Below are positions 59,844 to 64,000 of a DNA stretch of 64,000 nucleotides, in pieces. How positions within the stretch are numbered: position 1 is the first letter of the stretch; every line of letters begins with the position of its first letter. The DNA is taken from contig JAWZYV010012274.1 of assembly GCA_038373885.1 (NCBI GenBank), positions 2,873,408-2,937,407 on the forward strand, read 5' to 3'. This DNA is from Cheiracanthium punctorium. Its lineage: Eukaryota > Arthropoda > Arachnida > Araneae > Cheiracanthiidae. The translations under genes and the position numbers were made by a program. The notes below the pieces were generated by a model, which was not told the origin of the DNA, did not search any database, and worked only from the letters and a program-made list of their open reading frames with translations.

Positions 59844-60623
59844 TGTCGTCCTCGAAGTGTCTTGTGTACGCTTCCAGTAGAGCGAAGGCCCTGTCCATTG
59901 GCTGCGTTATTTGTTTAATACTTCCGGCGACCTCGCGGAAGAAGTTGGTCATTTGCCTCACATCGAGTAGTTGGGAGACTTCTCTCAGCGCCGTGAACAT
60001 TTCCATGATTGGAGTCATAGGGCCGTTGGCAGTATTTGTGCTTTGCACCGGGTTGTTGGTCGGCTTAGTCTGTTTGTGGACTTGGTTCTGAGTAGTCGTT
60101 TTCTTGATGAGATTCAGACCGGGGGGGCGGTTCTCTTGGCCGCTTCCTTCTTCTTGTTCCTCAGTCTGGCAGCTTGGTTTGGCCTGGATTCCTTGGAGGT
60201 GGACATAGAAGTGCCTTCCATGGGGTCAGCAGTGGTTTGTGTTGGTTCTGAACGTTTCTCTTGCACGACAGTGGTCGTGGACGAGGTGTTCTTGGCCAGT
60301 GGATTCTTTGTGGTTTCTTTGGGAGGGTTAGATTGAGGCTGATTAAGTTTCATGCTCTTCAGGGATTTAGGTTTATTAGTTGGGTTCCTAGGGCAACCGC
60401 GGTAACTGGAGACGTGAGGGCCTCCGCAGTTTGCACATTGAACAGGGTCCTGCTTCTTGGTAGGACACAGCGTGAAGGTGTGCGGGCCGGCACACTTGAG
60501 ACAACGGGGTGTCAGCGTACAGCGCGCAGAGTGGTGGCCAAAGCCCTGACAATTATGGCATTGCTTGGCTTTTGTTGGTGGACGATAGGGTTCCACAGTG
60601 ACGCGCATGTATCCGTATTTTGT
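59827..60623 (-). pseudogene. LINE ORF1 (Gag-like), 5'-truncated with one frameshift
   Basis: It is a nucleic-acid-binding protein that coats the element's RNA. The retained part starts at YMRVTVEPYRPP, just before three zinc knuckles: CHNCQGFGHHSARC, CLKCAGPHTFTLC and CANCGGPHVSSYRGC. A Lys/Thr/Pro-rich tail follows. The frame stops at 60114 after a run of seven C (minus strand). Past that run, the next frame is open down to EDDNDHEE (59827), so one base appears lost in the C run. The N-terminal half of the protein is missing because of the 5' truncation. Confidence 0.8.
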
Positions 60624-60842
60624 GTCAATGTGGTGCTGAATTTTGGTGACCATAGTGTCAGGGTGTGTGGATCTGGACATTATAGCCGTATCGTCTGCAT
60701 ACACTGCTAAAGATGTGCGAGAGTCTCTTGGAATATCGTTTATGTAAATGTTGAACAGTTTAGGACCAAGGAGTGATCTTTGATGTACCGGGGCCTTCCA
60801 ATTAGTAACAGGCCTGCTCGTGTATTTTGATGAGCCATCCAA
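60624..60842 (-). pseudogene. Central part of the older LINE reverse transcriptase
   Basis: The minus strand encodes SLLGPKLFNIYINDIPRD, then LAVYADDTAI and TKIQHHID, the palm motifs of a jockey-like reverse transcriptase. It runs directly in frame into the Gag-like zinc-knuckle text of the inserted LINE, giving an artificial fused frame of 242 residues. Its continuation lies 3.7 kb away at 56949. Upstream, an in-frame stop and the MITE at 60889 end the match. Confidence 0.88.
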
Positions 60843-60888
60843 AGAGGCCTACGTATGCTCGAGTCCTCGGGTATACATCAGGCATTTC

Positions 60889-61172
60889 TTAACCCATTTA
60901 TGCCTAGTGTCCCTTTTTTGGGACGGCATTTTCGCTATTAATCGAAAACGTTATTTATTTTTCCTAGCCTTTATTCATGAGTATTGAGCCTCAACTCTAC
61001 AAAATATTTTAACATAACTAAGTAGGATGTTGATTTTTCAATTTTTATGCATAATGATTTTAAAAGAAATCATCCCTTGTTCAAGAAGTTGACATCAGAA
61101 ATATATCTATTATTTCTGTTATCAGTAAAAATCGAAAAAAGTTGCAAAAATATTCAGGCACAAATGGGTTAA
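60889..61172 (+). mobile_element. piggyBac-like MITE, copy 1
   Basis: It is bounded by TTAA at both ends, with CCCATTTATGCCTAG and CAGGCACAAATGGG as inverted termini. Just inside the left end is the palindrome gtcccttttttgggac. Non-coding. Confidence 0.9.
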
Positions 61173-61472
61173 GCTTCCCAGTGCTTTCAAACGTTATTTA
61201 ATGTAGTTTTAAGTAGTAATTGTGTTACTAATTCAAGTACGAACTCATGATTAATTTGTTTGCTATGATACATATTTACATAAAGAAAATAGATGCATAT
61301 AATTTGAAGGAAAAACAAAGTAGCGCTTACTCTCATGATTCACGATTGCTTATTTTAGTTTCACAAGTGGATATTTAGTATACTTTAAAATAACTAAATA
61401 CACAAGACATTTTTGTAATGAATATTTCATGAACGTAGTCGTATTTCATACGTTATTTTAAACAATTCAGCA

Positions 61473-61755
61473 TTAACCCATTTATGCCTAGCGTCCCTTT
61501 TTTGGGACGGCAATATCGCTATCATTCGGAAACGTTATTTATTTTTCCTAGCCTTTATTCGCGAGTATTGAACCTCAATTCCACAAAATATTTTAATATG
61601 GCAAGTAGGATGTTGACATTTCAATTTTTATACATAACGATTTTAAATGAAATCATCCCTTTTCCAAAAAGTTGACATCAGAAATTTATCAATTACTTCA
61701 GGTGTTAGCAAAAATCGAAGAAAGTCGCAAAAATATCCAGGCACGAATGGGTTAA
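61473..61755 (+). mobile_element. piggyBac-like MITE, copy 2
   Basis: It has the same ends, the same palindrome and the same orientation as copy 1. A 63-residue frame inside (61484-61675) is a chance reading. Confidence 0.9.
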
Positions 61756-61758
61756 TCT

Positions 61759-62042
61759 TTAACCCATTTATGCCCAGTGTCCCTTTTTCGGGACGGCATT
61801 TTCACTATTAGTCGAAAACGTTATTTATTTTTCCTAGCCTTTATTCATGAGTATTAATCCTCAACTCTACAAAATATTTTAACATGACCCAGTAGGATGT
61901 TGATATTTCGATTTTTATGCATAATGATTTTAAAAGAAATCATCCCTTGTCCAAGAAGTTGACATCAGAAATTTATCTATTATTTCAGTTATCAGTAAAA
62001 ATCGAAGAAAGTCGCAAAAATATCCAGGCACAAATGGGTTAA
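61759..62042 (+). mobile_element. piggyBac-like MITE, copy 3
   Basis: It starts three bases after copy 2, in the same orientation, and has its own TTAA at each side. It is closer to copy 1 than copy 2 is (catgagtatt and ttatgcataatgattttaaa are shared). Confidence 0.9.
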
Positions 62043-62755
62043 CAAATGATGTATTAAAGCGCATTTCAGTGTTTTCGGTATATCCTGTATATTGGAGAAA
62101 ATTGATAAAATAGCGCGATCCCTGAATTAATTATTCTTTAATAAAGACATTTCATGTAGTATATATTATTCTTTTGTCGCTTTCTCAATCGAACTTAGGA
62201 ATTGAGCAAGCATAATGAACGCTTGTACAAAATATTAACTACATTTGAAGTTTCTGTATAAACGGGCAAAAATCAATAATTTATAATTTACTGTATTTCT
62301 GCACTGTGCCAGATGTAAGTCTTAATCACATAATCAAGGCATATATAACTGATAAATAACATTTTCAACTGGCAAAATTAAATTGTCTAAATAGTATCAC
62401 AACATCATGCTTATTTACAAGAATAAAAACTACTCAAGTAATACGATTTCTGATTAAAATAATTTATTTATAAATAACACATGAGTAATTATTCACTAAA
62501 CATGATTTACATACATATTTTTAGAATTTCTAAATACATTATAAGCGTTCACTTACCTTTACATTCAGAGCAAAATGTTCGAATTTTAGGATAAATTTTC
62601 ATGAAAGAAAATGGCGCAAGATTCACAAAACGATTACCTACATCTAAAGTTCTTTAGTACGACAAAAGTATAAAAAGATTTGTTTTAAAATAATAAAATA
62701 ATATAACATTTATAATACTTCGAATAATAAAATAGAATACTGTGACTGGGGAAAA

Positions 62756-63884
62756 CACCCTGACAGCACACTTGCCCAATTTATGTCCATATCTGGACAA
62801 ACTTGTCCAAAACATGTCTATGTCTATGATATCTCCTGGACATCATTTTAGCGACATCTTTGGGAAAGTCCACATGTCTAGAATAAGACATGATTGGGGC
62901 ATGTAACACCCCAATTAAGTCTTATTACGACAAAAACGGGAAAATCCATATTATGTCTGTTATATGACATGAATTGGACATCTAAACACCCCAATCATGT
63001 CTATTTTATGACATAAATGGGAAAATCTATCGGCGACAAACTCTGATTGGCTCACTTTGTTTGATCATGCGCAGTAACATATTTGTATGCACGCTGTTTT
63101 TAATAATCTGTGGTGGTTGTGGTAGATAGTACCCATATATTTGAAGTTTCCTTGTCAGCTAATTATATCATTTTTATGCGCACTGCTTGCATATTGCTTG
63201 CCTATATCACTGTTCTTTACAATACGGGGTAATGTACAACTTTTTGACTTAATGTGTATTTTAATAAAAAAATTAAGTCGACTCGTCAGGAAGGGCGAAA
63301 TGTTGAATAAGAAGTTAATGATGAATTATTCCTTATTGAAGCTGAATGTAATGTGAATGATATTGAATCAAAGCCTATTAATGCGCACGATTATAATTAT
63401 TTTCACAATGAATTTGAAAATAGGATCGATGAAAATATTTTTGAAGATTCAAATATTTGTGATCCTACAAGCAGTTCTTGTAATAGCTTCATTTCAGAAA
63501 TTACTGATGAAACAGATACTTCTATTCCTTTATGGTAGTAACTTATCCATAGCATAAAAATAAACTGTGGATATGAGATAAATATCCACAGAATGTCTTT
63601 TTATGGACAAATTATGGATGTCCACATGAATATCCATAACATGTCCATATGGATGTCCATAACATGCCCATATAGATAAGTTTTGGATGTCCATAACATG
63701 TCCATATGGATGTCTATATTTTGTCCAGAGGATATCATTATGGACGCCGTATTGTGCCATATGGACAAGTTTGGGGGGTATTATGGACAATATATAGACA
63801 AATTTGGGAATGTCAGTTATGTCCCGAACTTGTCCATGATATCATATGGACATGTTCTGGACAAGTTTGTGCTGTCTGGGGGGT
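62756..63884. mobile_element. Deleted DNA transposon with subterminal TGTCCATA arrays
   Basis: The left end ACACCCTGACAGCACAC and the right end GTGCTGTCTGGGGGGT are inverted partners. Subterminal zones (62780-63010 and 63590-63860) are filled with TGTCCATA / TATGGACA words in both orientations, often as the palindrome tccatatgga. Such zones usually bind a transposase. The middle (63050-63540) is non-repetitive and may retain a first coding exon. No target duplication could be read, so the superfamily is unknown. Confidence 0.72.
63305..63537 (+). pseudogene. Possible first-exon remnant of a transposase
   Basis: The frame reads EVNDELFLIEAECNVNDIES and ends in DETDTSIPLW with a stop. It is acidic and not low-complexity. 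The text atg|gtagtaac at the stop resembles a splice donor. Upstream, the same reading continues to ST RQEGRNVE with one stop. I do not recognise the family. The placement inside a deleted transposon suggests a leftover of its own gene. Confidence 0.35.
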
Positions 63885-63885
63885 A

Positions 63886-63994
63886 AGGACTGAGTCGGGG
63901 GGCGACTTAGAAAGTCCTCAATCTGAGACTTGATATCTCTATCAAAATCAGGGTTAACGAGATCAGAGTGTACAGTAATTAGACTAGTGTTCAT
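63886..63994 (-). other. Open frame at the window edge
   Basis: The minus strand reads MNTSLITVHSDLVNPDFDRD, then KSQIEDFLSRPPTQSLP, before entering the transposon end, where it soon stops. The composition looks protein-like, and the frame stays open to the window edge. It may be a piece of an exon or of another mobile element. I cannot identify it. Confidence 0.25.
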
Positions 63995-64000
63995 TATTTC

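Larger units (their letters stand above)
56950..60623 (-). mobile_element. Jockey-like LINE, 5'-truncated, inserted in an older LINE
   Basis: On the minus strand it runs from a truncated first frame (about 60623) through the complete second frame to a short 3' untranslated region and ends in a (CAGT)n tail (56951-56966). Both sides are flanked by parts of another reverse transcriptase in the same orientation, which fixes the boundaries. Tandem tetranucleotide tails replace poly-A in several jockey/I-group elements. A clear target duplication is not visible and a few codons of the host element seem lost. Confidence 0.85.

Noticed and set aside
59843..60710. Plus-strand frames opposite the Gag-like region
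   Set aside because: They are shadows of the minus-strand LINE frame. The Cys/Val-rich text comes from reverse-reading Lys/Thr/Pro codons and zinc knuckles.
60114..60842. Novel protein joining a reverse-transcriptase palm to zinc knuckles
   Set aside because: The join is an insertion junction between two LINEs, not an evolved fusion. The other half of the palm-bearing element lies at 56949.
62780..63860. CRISPR-like array of short repeats
   Set aside because: The words are short, occur in both orientations and are irregularly spaced. They sit inside inverted termini in a eukaryotic genome. Subterminal transposon repeats explain them.

Overview
This is an AT-rich nuclear window from an arthropod, most likely an arachnid and possibly a spider. 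The basis for that is inferential: tRNA-derived SINEs, a jockey-type LINE, Tc1/mariner relics, many short non-autonomous DNA transposons, microsatellites and long mononucleotide runs, and one animal-type gene. There are no operons, no ribosome-binding-site logic and no rRNA or functional tRNA gene that I can support. Most open reading frames in the window are chance frames or lie inside repeats. Region by region: 1-18 kb is a field of hAT-like non-autonomous elements, recognised by termini close to CAGGGGCGTAGCCAGG and by exact or near-exact 8-bp target duplications that I checked base by base. Two pairs are nested (4707-4869 inside 4501-5464; 6180-6707 inside 5871-6901). The same stretch holds SINE copies, a TTAA-flanked element with a 98-bp-armed hairpin (11266-11764) and a TA-flanked Tigger-like element (13631-13974). 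18-31 kb holds a decayed Tc1 transposon on the minus strand (about 18756-19944), a probable Tigger-like element (20104-22160), more SINEs and MITEs, a fold-back element (24143-24780) and a dispersed 600-bp block present twice (23556-24140 and 29374-30005). 31-46 kb is poorer in recognisable repeats. It holds a 572-bp tandem duplication (37119-38262) with a third partial copy at 35520-35650, a TTAA element, a mariner relic, a fold-back element with arms of about 160 bp (40418-40886), and the only cellular gene I recognise: a GALNT2-like polypeptide N-acetylgalactosaminyltransferase on the minus strand (42623-44303). That gene is uninterrupted by introns, and its middle third carries about a dozen single-base indels. 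46-51 kb holds three tandem arrays with units of about 77-87 bp, a strong hairpin, and a 1416-bp element with unusual termini and an 8-bp duplication (49410-50825). 51-56 kb is largely featureless. 56-61 kb holds a jockey-like LINE with an intact 885-residue endonuclease/reverse transcriptase, inserted in the same orientation into an older relative whose reverse transcriptase is split on either side. 61-64 kb holds three TTAA-flanked MITEs in about 1.15 kb, then a deleted DNA transposon with arrays of TGTCCATA-type motifs (62756-63884). How the parts act together: there is no pathway here. The window is mainly a record of nested insertions, with one glycosylation gene (or retrocopy) in a quieter neighbourhood. 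The strongest novel leads are the 49410-50825 element, the hairpin-forming elements, and the indel patch in the GALNT2-like gene.
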